From Blastomyces gilchristii SLH14081 (lineage: Eukaryota; Ascomycota; Eurotiomycetes; Onygenales; Ajellomycetaceae), in the NCBI RefSeq assembly GCF_000003855.2, contig NW_003101673.1:10734-74733 (forward strand): DNA of 64,000 nucleotides, read 5' to 3'. The translations under genes were made by a program, and so were the position numbers. This document shows positions 11,433 to 21,341 of the stretch, piece after piece. The stretch's first letter is position 1. Every line of letters starts with the position of its first letter. The notes below the pieces were generated by a model. That model was not told where the DNA came from and did no database searches. It was given only the letters and a program-made list of their open reading frames with translations.

Positions 11433-12980
11433 TGTTCTTACTCAATGAAAAGTTGGTCAGACTAATTCAATTGAGATATTTATTAAACTCTTTTGAGTTG
11501 AAAAGTTGATCAGACTGTTTCAATTAAGAGGTTTCTAAGTCTGTTTTCAATTGAAAAGTTGATCAGACTATTTCAAAAGAAGAATAGCAGACTTTTATGT
11601 ATAAAACACCTGATTTTTTTCACTCTAGTTCAGTAACTAGGTTAGATTTTTAAAGAGAATCTAATAAACTAAAATTGATTTTTAAGATAAATCAATAAAA
11701 TCTTTACAATCTCTTTCTTGAGATACAGTGAGAAAAAGTATGATATCAATTGATAGTAAATCAGATAATATGACAGTTTTTAAGAGAAAAACTGACAAAA
11801 AATAAATCAATTTTTTGCAGAGAAATTGATTAAAACTATTCAATTTTATTCTAAATCATTCAATTCTTCTCACACAACAAGTATGCAACTCAAATCAGTT
11901 AATAAAGAGTGTAAAAAAGAATTAAGTATTAATGAAAGCTCTTCAGTCACTGAAAAAGTAATTCTTACTTAAAAGAATATGAAATTATGATAGAAAATAA
12001 CTCTGTTTTTAATTCTTTGTAAGAATATTGTATAAAACTCAGAGAAAAACATCTTACTTTTTCAAGAGAAGTAAAAAACTATTTCTAAGATCTTTTTTTT
12101 TTTGCATTAACTGCTGCAGAAGAATGAGATAGAAACTACTAAGATATATACTACTGTATACTCTCTATCAAGACTTTTTCTCTTCAGAGTCTTGATATTA
12201 TAGAGAATATAAGTCTGTTTCTATATAATAATATAAATATTGTCAGCGGGATGTAGAGAAACTGGTTATTTATATCTTAAAATAGAAGACTTTGTCAATG
12301 ATTATATTAATATAGAGTTAATTCTCAAATTCAATAGAAATCTAGTATTACTGTTCTCAATCCCTTGCAGAATCTATTGAATATTGAGATATTAAAACTA
12401 GATTTAATATATCTCACTGTGCAGGTATCAAAGGCTCAGTCAGATTTTGAAATATACTGATTTTATAGTTGTTGATGTGCTGTTGACTTGTTGTTCATTG
12501 ATTATGTGCTTGATATTATCATCAAGGTATCTTTTTGTATTTTTCTGCTGGGGATGGGCCAGATTGGGAAGGGCGGTACGAGGGTGAGACTTGGCGTTGG
12601 TGTTTTGGAACATCAAAGATGGACAGGGTTTTCGCGGAGGTCGCACCTCAGATATCTCCACAACTACAGATCAGGGATCTTCCAAAATTGAGAAGATTGG
12701 TGCATACGGCTAGGTCTCTTCACCTTACAATTTGTATGGCAATTTGGCCCGGGGTTGTGGTGTGATAGGGGAGAATGGGGGATAATCCCACGCAGGAGTT
12801 CCGAACGACGTCTGGTTCACGTTTGGCTGGATAACTCCACCACCACACGGGGTATGCGGTCGGCGATGGGGTCAAAATGCTCGTATGATCGAGGGCTTTT
12901 CGATGGATCTATCGGCGGGTTCTTATTCGAAAAATCGAGCGAGTTCGTGGTGGAGCGGTTGGATAGATATCTCATTCTTG
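11433..12980 (-). promoter_or_regulatory. LINE-C 5' UTR with a GC-rich unmutated island (about 12530-12980)
   Basis: This 1.55 kb lies between ORF1 and the 5' insertion boundary. From 11433 to about 12500 it is AT-rich and mutated, and it contains an imperfect hairpin near 12158-12210. From about 12530 to 12980 the base composition flips: GG, CC and CG are frequent, as in normal fungal DNA. Non-LTR elements carry an internal promoter in the 5' UTR, so promoter activity is expected here by family analogy. The island could instead be unrelated RNA attached by template switching. Short open frames on both strands in the island show no recognisable protein. Confidence 0.55.
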
Positions 12981-12990
12981 GTCTGATATG

Positions 12991-13901
12991 TGTTCAATAG
13001 TCTTCTGCCTTGACAGTTCTTTGTTGAATGTGATATTTAAAATTCAACTTGGAGTTTAACCATACTTCTAACTATTTGACATTTACACTGGGTTTAATCT
13101 CTCTATTTAAAAGAGTTAGAGATAGTTCTTTCTTATTGAATCTAGAAAAGAAATGAATTAACTCAGTTTTATTCATATTAAATTGAATTTGATTGATATC
13201 TGCTCTAACAAAGATTTCTTTTACAGCTTCTTCAATTACTTTCAAATTCTCTTTGATAGTTTTTGAGCTGTAGACTAGACTAATATCATTCACATAACTC
13301 AGAGATCACACTATTCTCATATTTCTATTTTTGAATAGATATACAGTGTATATTGCAAATAAAATGAGTGAGATTGAAGATCTCTGTGATACTTCTATTT
13401 TTATCTCAGTCTTATCTTATTTCATTCCATCAAAGAAGAGTTGTATAATTCTTTTAGATATAAAACAGTTAATTCATTTTATTAGAGAAAGTGACAGTTT
13501 TAATATCTTCAATATCTGAATTAACTTTGACTTTGAAACATGATCAAATGCTTCTTTTATATCAATAAAAACTGCAGTTGAGATCAGACTCTCATGCTTT
13601 ACTATTTAAATATCATGAACAACTGAGAGAATAGTGTTAATTGCAGAACACTGTTTTCTATCTCTTATTTATTCACTGAATAAAAGAGAATCATCTATAG
13701 AGCTTATAAAAGATAGTTGAGTAGCTATTATCTTTTCTAAAACCTTTTCTAGGCAGTTCAATAGAGATATTACTCTATATGACTTAGAAATTGAAGTTTT
13801 TCTATTAGATTTTGCAAGAATCACTTCAGTGGCTTCTCTCCAGCATTCAGAATGATATTCATTTTTCAAGAGATTGAAAAAGAGCTCAAAATATTCATTT
13901 C
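12991..13901 (-). mobile_element. LINE-B, 5'-truncated end (RT domain)
   Basis: This is the continuation of LINE-B on the far side of LINE-C. It encodes the RT region on the minus strand: the block around 13072-13293 contains the mutated YMND box, and the block at 13669-13900 contains the SYRVISLLNCLEKVLEKII stretch. Homology to LINE-C stops abruptly at about 13901, in the middle of RT domain 1, where GC-rich unrelated sequence begins. The abrupt switch, with no TSD at 13901, marks a template jump rather than a separate insertion. Confidence 0.85.
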
Positions 13902-14649
13902 TACGGGCGCTAGCCACCCGCAGAATGCATCTTAAGCTAATTACATTTAACCCTCTATAATTAACTGACCACCGCGTCTGTCCTCTCAGGCCAGTCACTA
14001 ATTTCCAGGGGTGTTAATTAGTGGCTGCCACTGCTCACTTGATGGCATACACACCAAGCTTCCGGTTGCTGATCTCGGCCTCATTAGATGCTCATAGGCC
14101 TATCAATCAGCTGTCATGACCTCGCCCTGTGTTAGGAACTAATCATAGGCTTGATGACTGCAGTTCTCTCTGTCAGTATTAGAGCTTGGCAGTGAGCTTG
14201 CAGGCTCTAGCCTATCAGAGTGCTCTGTCTAGGGCCTAGATATGCATCTAGACCTGCTAGTCAGGTGATTTTCAAAATCATTCTCTGTATTTAGAGAGAA
14301 GCTAGGCTTCAATGACAGTTCTAGTTAGGGACTTGCTTAAGTAGTGTATAATCACTACATTAGGCTTGGCTCTATATTATTAGAACCTTGACAGGTGCAC
14401 AGTAGAATAGTGAGATATTAACATCTTATATCAGCTCTGATGAGTGTTTGCAGAATCTCACTTAACTAGTGACTTAGCTTGCAGTAGAGAGTTCTACTCT
14501 GCACTGAGTCTTACTAATTAAGCTCAGCCTCTATTACATGAGGGCTTTCATGAATAAGAAGTGGCAGATGCCAGCAATGGGATTCAAACCCACACATCTC
14601 TAATGTGTGCGGCCTTGATTATCAGTCTTACTAACTGAGCCACACTGAT
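13902..14649 (-). mobile_element. tRNA-headed, SINE-like segment fused to LINE-B
   Basis: This 750-bp GC-richer block is co-inserted with LINE-B: the 13-bp target copy CATTGTCAGTTGT appears left of the LINE-B tail (3311-3323) and right of this block (14650-14662), and hAT-B keeps the empty site near 59450-59475. The minus strand begins with a tRNA-like head (A box and B box), followed by about 650 bp with several GGCTT/AGGCCT-type repeats. One AAAA (14274-14277) would be a TTTT pol III stop on the minus strand, so a full-length pol III transcript is not certain. The block is either a tRNA-derived SINE or a longer RNA starting with a tRNA. Confidence 0.72.
14569..14649 (-). tRNA. tRNA-like head with pol III A and B boxes (degenerate)
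   Basis: On the minus strand TGGCTCAGTTAG (14631-14642) matches an A box and GGTTTGAATCC (14580-14590) matches a B box with one C-to-T change. The A box starts seven bases after the 5' boundary at 14649, exactly where tRNA position 8 would be. The acceptor halves pair poorly and the anticodon arm is not clear, so this is a tRNA-derived sequence rather than a working tRNA gene. Confidence 0.65.
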
Positions 14650-14662
14650 CATTGTCAGTTGT

Positions 14663-15560
14663 AATTGTAAGAAGACTGAGACTAATATCTTAATAGTCAT
14701 TTTTAATCACAGTTATTAATATCTCTATCATATAATCCTCAGTATGACTACTGATCAATGATTTAAATTCAATTAATATCTCTTGATAAGTTCAGTTCTC
14801 ATCAATATAATAATATATAACTCTTATAAATGCAAGATTATTTGTACTAGTTTATACATTCACTATAAGAGACACTCTTCAATGATTCTTCAACTCTGAT
14901 TCTAGATATTATATATTAACTTTGTAATGTGTCTTAAGATTGAACTGAAGACAGAATTGATATGAAATATGAAGATTTAAATTAAGCATTTGAAGAAGTG
15001 TTCAGAATTCAGAGTTTTCAATTAATTAAAGAGAAAGATTCAGAGATATATATATATAAAGTAATTATTTACAGAAGTTATTAGATGAGAGTTGTAAAAT
15101 TAGAGTATTAATATATGATTATTTTCACATGATTTTCTTCAAATTAGAAAGTTAGTATTATTAAAAATTGTTATCTGATAGAGTAACTTATCAGCTTAGT
15201 AGTAATTTTCTGATTATTTTTCTTTTATTATCTGTATTCTGATGACTTCAGATGTTGAAAAATTTCTTCAGAATCATGATTAGTTTATAATGAATATTTC
15301 TGAATAAAGTTACAGTGATTATAGCAGAGAGATGACTCTTCAGTAATCTATAATACAATCTATTGATAATTATTTCATAGTTCATCTCAATATTTATATT
15401 GAGTTTTTCATAAATTTTGTGACCTGAAATCAGATGTGAAGAATGAAGTGATTATTCATTATAATTGAAAGAGAGCATTCTGTGTTAAATTGTAAATAAT
15501 ATAGACTTTATAATTCACAGTGATTTCTTAAAGAGTTTATGAATTTTCAATAGAAGTAAA
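14663..15560 (-). pseudogene. hAT-A transposase, N-terminal part
   Basis: This is the continuation of the transposase region on the right of the LINE-B insertion. It is the counterpart of about 58560-59450 in hAT-B. The sequence is heavily mutated and I cannot read a zinc finger with confidence. The two hAT copies align base for base here apart from transitions and small indels. The start codon cannot be set. The assignment rests mainly on continuity with the catalytic part. Confidence 0.5.
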
Positions 15561-16057
15561 AGAAGTGAAAGAAGTGAATTCAGAAGATATAATAATAATT
15601 TAAGAAAGATAATAATTTATTTTCAATAACTGATCACTGATGTGTGTAAGAAGAATTAATATAAGAGAAAATAATCTTATTTCTTAGCTTAGTTATAATT
15701 TTAGTACTAACTCAGATTGAATATCATTGATGTATAAAAGTAAATAAATAATCTTGATTAATCTCTATCATATTTCTTGAAATATATTAATATTGTAAAA
15801 GAGAGTGTTATCAAATTATATTATCAGATAATATTATTAAAAATATATTAATATTGTGAATATTAATATTGAAAAAATGTTGATACTTATACATTATAGT
15901 GATTTGTGAATCATGATAGTTAAATATATATATATATATATATCATTTCTGACTTGATTACAACTTGTACAATAATTTTTGAAAACTTAAAATCAATTTT
16001 AATTATTAATAATTAAAAACTTAAACTTATAACTAACTAATATAAAAAGAAAAAAAT

Positions 16058-16860
16058 CTACTTCTTCTCTTTCTCATTCTTCTTATTATTCTTTATAATT
16101 CACTTCTTCTTCTTCTTCTTCTTCTTCTTCTCATCTGAGATAATAATCATCTCAAAATCTCTCTCTACTGCCTTCTCAGAGAAGGATTCTCACTGCTCTC
16201 TCTCAGCCAGGTCAACCTGCATCTCAAAATCCCGCATTTTCTGATCTGCTGTCTCAGGTTTCATCTCAGCAGTAAGTAGATTGATATGCTCAGAGAGCAG
16301 AGCTGTCTTCTCAATATTCTGAATCATGAAGTACATTCAAGACCTGAACAAGGCCTCAATCTTCTTCTTCTCTGTCAGCTTCTGCTAATCAATTAAAGAA
16401 CAGAAGTATTATTAAAAATTATTATCTCTCAATAAATAAAAAACTTATCAGTTTTGACTTTTTTATCTCTTACTTTAACACTCTTTTAATCTTCTTCTAC
16501 TGCTGCTTATTTACAGTAATACTCTTCTTCTCTCTCTCTCTCTTTATCTTGAACTTAAATCATTCTCAGAACTTCTTCTGATCTCACTGCTACTGTATGA
16601 GACTCTTCACTATCTTCTTCTTCAATCTCTTACAGATGACATTATTCACATTATTTCTATACTTAGTTCAGTCTAAATCTATCAGAAGTATTACTTAAAA
16701 TTGTTACTATTCTGCTTTCTTACAGAGCCTCTTCAAGACATTATAATATATCTTACAATCTGTCTTCTCTCACTTGAATACCTTCTTCTTCTCTTTCTTT
16801 AATCTGTGACAGTGCTCACGCGCCTTGATAGTCTGCAGAACTGCAGAATATTTGAAGAGA
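16058..16860 (-). pseudogene. hAT-A second gene: basic, lysine-rich helical protein
   Basis: This is a second gene-like frame inside the hAT element, reading the same way as the transposase and upstream of it. It has two conserved blocks. The first (about 16.73-16.85 kb) reads as a basic helix with HCHRLKKEKKK. The second (about 16.06-16.40 kb) includes IEKTALLSEHINLLTAE, MRDFEMQVDLAEREQ and a poly-lysine tail from an (AAG)n tract. hAT-B has the same frame at 57236-58058 with conservative differences. Stops are TGA at probable Trp codons. AT-rich stretches between the blocks look like introns. I do not recognise the family; a DNA-binding accessory protein is only a guess from the charge. Confidence 0.55.
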
Positions 16861-16924
16861 GATGATATAATTGATTTCAGTGAGTGTTAAAGAGAGATGA
16901 AGGCAGAAGAGACAGTCAGAAATG

Positions 16925-17045
16925 ATATGATAATGATGATGATGATGATGATGATGATGATAATAATGATGATGATAATAGTGATGATGTTGATGATGAT
17001 AATAGTGATGATAATAATGATGATAATGATAATAATGATGATAAA
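16925..17045. repeat. (ATG/ATA)n microsatellite in hAT-A
   Basis: About 120 bp of GATGAT and GATAAT units. The same locus in hAT-B (about 57040-57175) is the reverse complement. The His/Tyr-rich open frame across it on the minus strand is an artefact of the repeat. Confidence 0.9.
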
Positions 17046-18139
17046 AGAGAGAGTGCATTGAAATATATTACTGACTTATCAAATATAAAGAGACAAAGAA
17101 AATATTAACAGCTTTCAGAGATATACAGAAACAGCTACAGTGTTATATAGTAATATCATCTTCATTCAATGCATGCAGTGTTGATATTCTTTGTATACAG
17201 TTATTATATAATCTATATCAGAGATATATGCAGAAAACAGATCTTTATTGCTAGAAAGAATGATTGCAGTGATTCTCTGTTTTCATATTATAAAGATAAG
17301 TTATTCTTATTTCTTTCTTCTCTCTTTTCTCTTCTTCTTCAACTCATCACTAAGTTCAAGCTGGTATGAAAACTATTAAAACACTCTTAGAAATTCTCAA
17401 ATTGAAGAGTATAGACTAATCAAATTTTAAATGCAGAAGAATCAAATTATATTCAATATTACTAATTATTTATTCTCTCTTAATAAAATCACAGTTGCAT
17501 CTTCTTCTCCCTCTCTAAATGAAACATGGCCTGTGAAAAGCAAGTACCACGCCAGGTCATAATAATCAACACAGTCTCAGCACACAGGGCTGTATACACA
17601 CAGTGTGTGCTGAACTGAGAGACTGCATGAGTTACAAACCAGTGTCAGCATTTCAGAGAGAGCTGTGTGGTGTGAGAAAGCTGCAACTCTCAGTCACATG
17701 TACAGAGAGTAAATCATCACAGTAAGTGTATATACATTGCATGAAAGTAATGCTTTTTGATAATACTCAGTCTCTGATATCATGAAAATAGAGTCTCTCT
17801 ATGAGATCTGTTTTTACCAGAAGTCAGAAGATCTTATATTTCTCAAGATTATCTTCACCCGCCTTATCTGTGAAATCAATGAGAGAAATCATTGATTCCA
17901 GCATTCTGCTCTTGATGTTATTCAAGTGACAGCAGAGTTCACCCTGACCACACTTTTTAAGTGTATATTTTCTAAATATTCACATTTATACAGATATATA
18001 CTGATTATTTATTAAATGATGTTAAGATAATGACTCATTGCAGCTGTGTTACTCTCACTGTGAGAAATACATGATTGATAATGAACATTGTGAAGACTCT
18101 GAGAAGTGAGTATTTTAAGAATGCTGTGACTCTGTGACC

Positions 18140-18272
18140 TTGATTTTTTTTGTTTTTATTTTTTATTTTTTTCTTTTTCTTTTATTTTTTTTTTTATTCA
18201 TTCTGATTTTTTCTTGTTTTTGTTTTGTTTTTTGTTTTTTGTTTTTTTTTTGTATTTTATATTTTTTTTATA
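18140..18272. repeat. T-rich low-complexity tract near the hAT-A right end
   Basis: Runs of T broken by single G, C or A. The matching A-rich tract in hAT-B is 55784-55940. It lies about 370-500 bp inside the terminus in both copies, so it belongs to the element. Confidence 0.85.
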
Positions 18273-18640
18273 ATTAAAATTATATGAATTATAATCTGTA
18301 TTCAGAAAAGTAATGATATTTAATAACACTCTCTGTTGAATTTTCAACAAATGAGCACTATATTATAATATTATGTAAATGAGAAGTGATTTCATGATCT
18401 TATTTAATGTCATTCTCAATAATAAAATCAGAATGAAAATGTGACTAAGAATTCAAACATATTCTTTATCTGAGACTAGATTTTTATTTGAAAAGTGAAT
18501 CTGAAACCTTTAATATTTGAAATAATATGATTTGAAATCAATGTGATGAACACAAATCATGATCAGAAGTAATGCTTTTAGACAATGTAATAACTGTAAA
18601 GTTTGATCCTGGTCTCAGACACGGTCACACAGTCAGTCTA

Positions 18641-21341
18641 AATATCTCTATTAAACTATCTAGAAAAGATTTTAGAAAAGATAATAGCTACTTAACTATC
18701 TTTTATAAGCTCTATTAATAACTCTCTTTTATTCAGTGAATAAATGAGAGATAGAAAATAATATTCCACAGTTGACACTGTTCTCTTAGTTATTCATGAT
18801 ATTCAAATAGCAAAGTATGAAGATCTGATCTCAACTGCAGTTTTTATTGATATAAAAGAAGCATTTAATCATGTTTCAAAGTCAAAGTTAATTCAGACTT
18901 TGAAGATGTTAAAACTGTCATTTTCTCTAATAAAATAAGTTAACTATTTTAGATCTAAAAGAATCATATAACTTTTCTTTGATGAAATGAAATAAGACAA
19001 GACTGAGATAAAAATAGAAGTATTATAAGAATCTTCAATCTTATCTATTTTATTTATAATATACACTGTATATCTATTCAAAAATAGAAATATGAGAATA
19101 GTGTGATCTCTGAGTTATATGAATGATATTAGTCTAATCTACAGCTTAAAAACTATTAAAGAGAATTTGAAAGTGATTGAAGAAGCTGTAAAGAAAATCT
19201 TTATTAGAGCAGATATCAATCAAATTTAATTTGATATGAATAAAACTGAGTTAATTCATTTCTTTTCTAGATTCAATGAGAAAGAACTATCTCTAACTCT
19301 TTTAAATAGAGAGATTAAACTCAGTGTAAATGTTAAATAATTAGAAGTATGATTAAACTCTAAGTTGAATTTTAAATATTATATTCAACAAAGAACTATT
19401 AAGATAGAAAGACTATTGAATAATATAATCAGACTATCAAATACAGAGAGATGTCTATTCTTTCAGACTATGAGACAGTTATATGTAGTCTATATTACAT
19501 CAGTAGCTGATTATAAAGTTCAAGTTTGATGAAATAATTAAGAGAATTTCACTGAACTCTTTCAAAGTCTGTAAAATAAAGCTCTAAGAAGAATTCTGAG
19601 AGTATTCAAATCATCTTCTATTAAAGTAATGAAAATTGAAGCTTCAATTTCTTCTTCTACTATTAGATTTGAAACGGCCTGTATAAACTATACTCTGAGA
19701 GTTATAAAGATGAGCTTAAATCATATAATTAGAGAAAGAGTCTCTTTCTCATTTTTATCAGTTAACTCTGAAAATGAACTGAATTGAAATAGATTTCTTG
19801 ATTGAAATGAAAATAATTCTTCAAAGAAAATGTCTTCTCAACTGTACAGACTATACTCTCTGATTAAAAATCAATTTTCTTCTTTAAATATTGAAAAAGT
19901 TGATTATGAGAAGCTATCTCTCTGAAGAGAAAAGCTTGAATCTCTTATAAACTTATAAATAAGTGAACTATTAAAAGAGAAAGAATATGAACAGCATTTG
20001 AAGAGAATTTCTATAATCAATATAAAAGACTCTATTCTGATTTATTCAGATGACTTCAAAAATGAGAATTTGAATAGATTAGACACAGACATTGCTTATA
20101 CTGAAGATAATATTAATTTTATCTCAGATTTCTGAAATTTAGACTGTGAATCTGAAGTCTTTGATGCTGAACTATTTGCAATAGTGAAAGCTTTCAAACT
20201 CATTGAAATAAAATCTTATAAAAGAGGAAATAGTTTGAAAGAGATATGAATATTCTCTGATAGTCAAGCTGCTTTGAAAAGACTTAGAAATAGTCAGATT
20301 TATAATGATTAAATGAATCTTGAACTGATCTTAAACTCTGTTTTGAAAATTCAAAAGAGAAGAATATTAAAGCTGATAATTCATCTGCACTGAGTTCCTG
20401 CTCATATAAATATTCATGACAATGAATTGGCTGATTCAGCTGTAAAAAAGAGTGCAGAATTAAGCAGATCTATTCAAAAAATTATGTTCTGATCTTTTAT
20501 AAAGAGAAAAATAAAAGAATCTTGTTTAGACAAGTGTAATAAAAGCTAACAGAAATAAAAGAAGAGTATACATTATTCAAGATTTGAAATAAAATCTTAG
20601 TGAAAATCTTGTTTAATTGAATGTAAAAAGAAAATATTCTCATCTATAATTCAGCTAAAACTAGAACATGACTATTTCAAATCTTATATATAAAGATTTA
20701 ATGATAGATTTGATTCAATAGAATGCTTATTCTGCAATGCAAATGAGAATTCTGAGTATATTATAATGCAATGTGCATTATATAATAGTCTCAGAGTCAG
20801 ATTGAAAGAGAAGTATAATCTAAATCAATTAAATATAAGATTCTTATTCTCAACTGAGACAGGAATTAAATACTTAATAGACTATCTATCAGAAACTCAA
20901 GCAGCTATAAGAAAATGACTAAATTCAGAATTATCTGAATATGAAGAGGAGAAAATCAATCAGATATAGTCTGTTAAAATAGCTATATACTATCTTTTAA
21001 TAATTTGTTTTGTTACAGTCTCTCTTTACTTTATCTTTTTCTTTCAATTCCTTTCTATCTATCTATTTAATGTGTCTATCTTTAAGACTGTGTTCTCTTT
21101 TCCTTTGTCATGATATTGTCAAATGATTTCAAAGTATCAGAAGATGTTAAAACACTGTAATTTGTAAACAGTTTTTGTATTCTGAGCTGGAATTTTCTGA
21201 TTTTGCATATCTGAAATTGATGAATGTATAATAGTTAACTTTACAGATATAGGAAAAACCCTGAGAACTAAAAGTTCTCAGGTATATGTCATAGTCTCTG
21301 ACTGTATACATCTATAATTGAAGAATAATAATAATAATAAT
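18641..21341 (+). pseudogene. LINE-A, second part (RT, RNase H, C-terminus, 3' UTR and tail)
   Basis: LINE-A resumes right after hAT-A with the second target copy. The RT catalytic box is YMND at 19116-19127 (YVDD expected). RNase H lies near 20.03-20.45 kb, and the C-terminal zinc-like block near 20.72-20.96 kb. The 3' UTR includes a stem-loop at 21260-21282 and ends in ATTGAAG followed by (AAT)n to 21341. Nonsense changes include a TAA in place of CAA near 20308 that LINE-C and LINE-F lack but LINE-E shares. After the tail, Gypsy-1 (G1L) sequence begins, matching 52942 downward in G1R. The second target copy would lie left of the window. Confidence 0.88.
21260..21282 (+). other. Conserved 3' stem-loop of the LINE family
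   Basis: CCTGAGAACT, loop AAA, AGTTCTCAGG: a perfect 10-bp stem about 40 bp upstream of the (AAT)n tail. It is also present at 3384-3406, 5496-5518, 36703-36728, 43073-43085 (partly changed) and 55075-55098. Its position suggests the site by which the LINE RT recognises its own RNA, as known for stringent-type LINEs; that role is inference. Confidence 0.7.

Larger units (their letters stand above)
5436..12980 (-). mobile_element. LINE-C, full-length Tad1-like LINE
   Basis: This 7.5-kb copy is the only one here with 5' UTR, ORF1 and ORF2. Its (AAT)n tail lies at 5436-5455, and the target copies are GTCTGATTATG (5425-5435) and GTCTGATATG (12981-12990). The interrupted LINE-B continues on both sides, which proves the insertion order. 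ORF1 (9813-11432) and ORF2 (5827-9789) lie in frames that stay open apart from point stops, with no frameshift that I could find; 23 bases separate the ORF1 stop from the ORF2 start. The 3' end carries a stem-loop at 5496-5518. Confidence 0.92.
1517..18640 (-). mobile_element. hAT-A, large hAT DNA transposon with nested LINEs
   Basis: The left end reads TAGACTGGCC and the right end CAGTCAGTCTA. A perfect 8-bp duplication AATATCTC lies outside both ends (1509-1516 and 18641-18648), and LINE-A resumes exactly after it. An 8-bp TSD with TAG...CTA short inverted ends is diagnostic of the hAT superfamily. Without the LINE chain at 3324-14662 the element is about 5.8 kb, which matches the second copy at 55411-61260 in inverse orientation. 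It holds a degraded transposase (minus strand), a second gene-like frame, an (ATG/ATC)n microsatellite and a T-rich tract. TG, CC and CG survive mainly at the extreme ends. Confidence 0.93.

Noticed and set aside
12488..13000. Several short open frames on both strands of the GC-rich island
   Set aside because: High GC lengthens chance frames. They overlap each other, match no family I know and end within the LINE 5' UTR boundary.
14569..14649. An ordinary nuclear tRNA gene
   Set aside because: A and B boxes are present, but the acceptor stem does not pair well and no clear anticodon arm is seen. It lies inside a retrotransposed block with a target duplication.
16816..17058. His/Tyr-rich 80-codon frame
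   Set aside because: Translation of the (ATG/ATA)n microsatellite in hAT-A.
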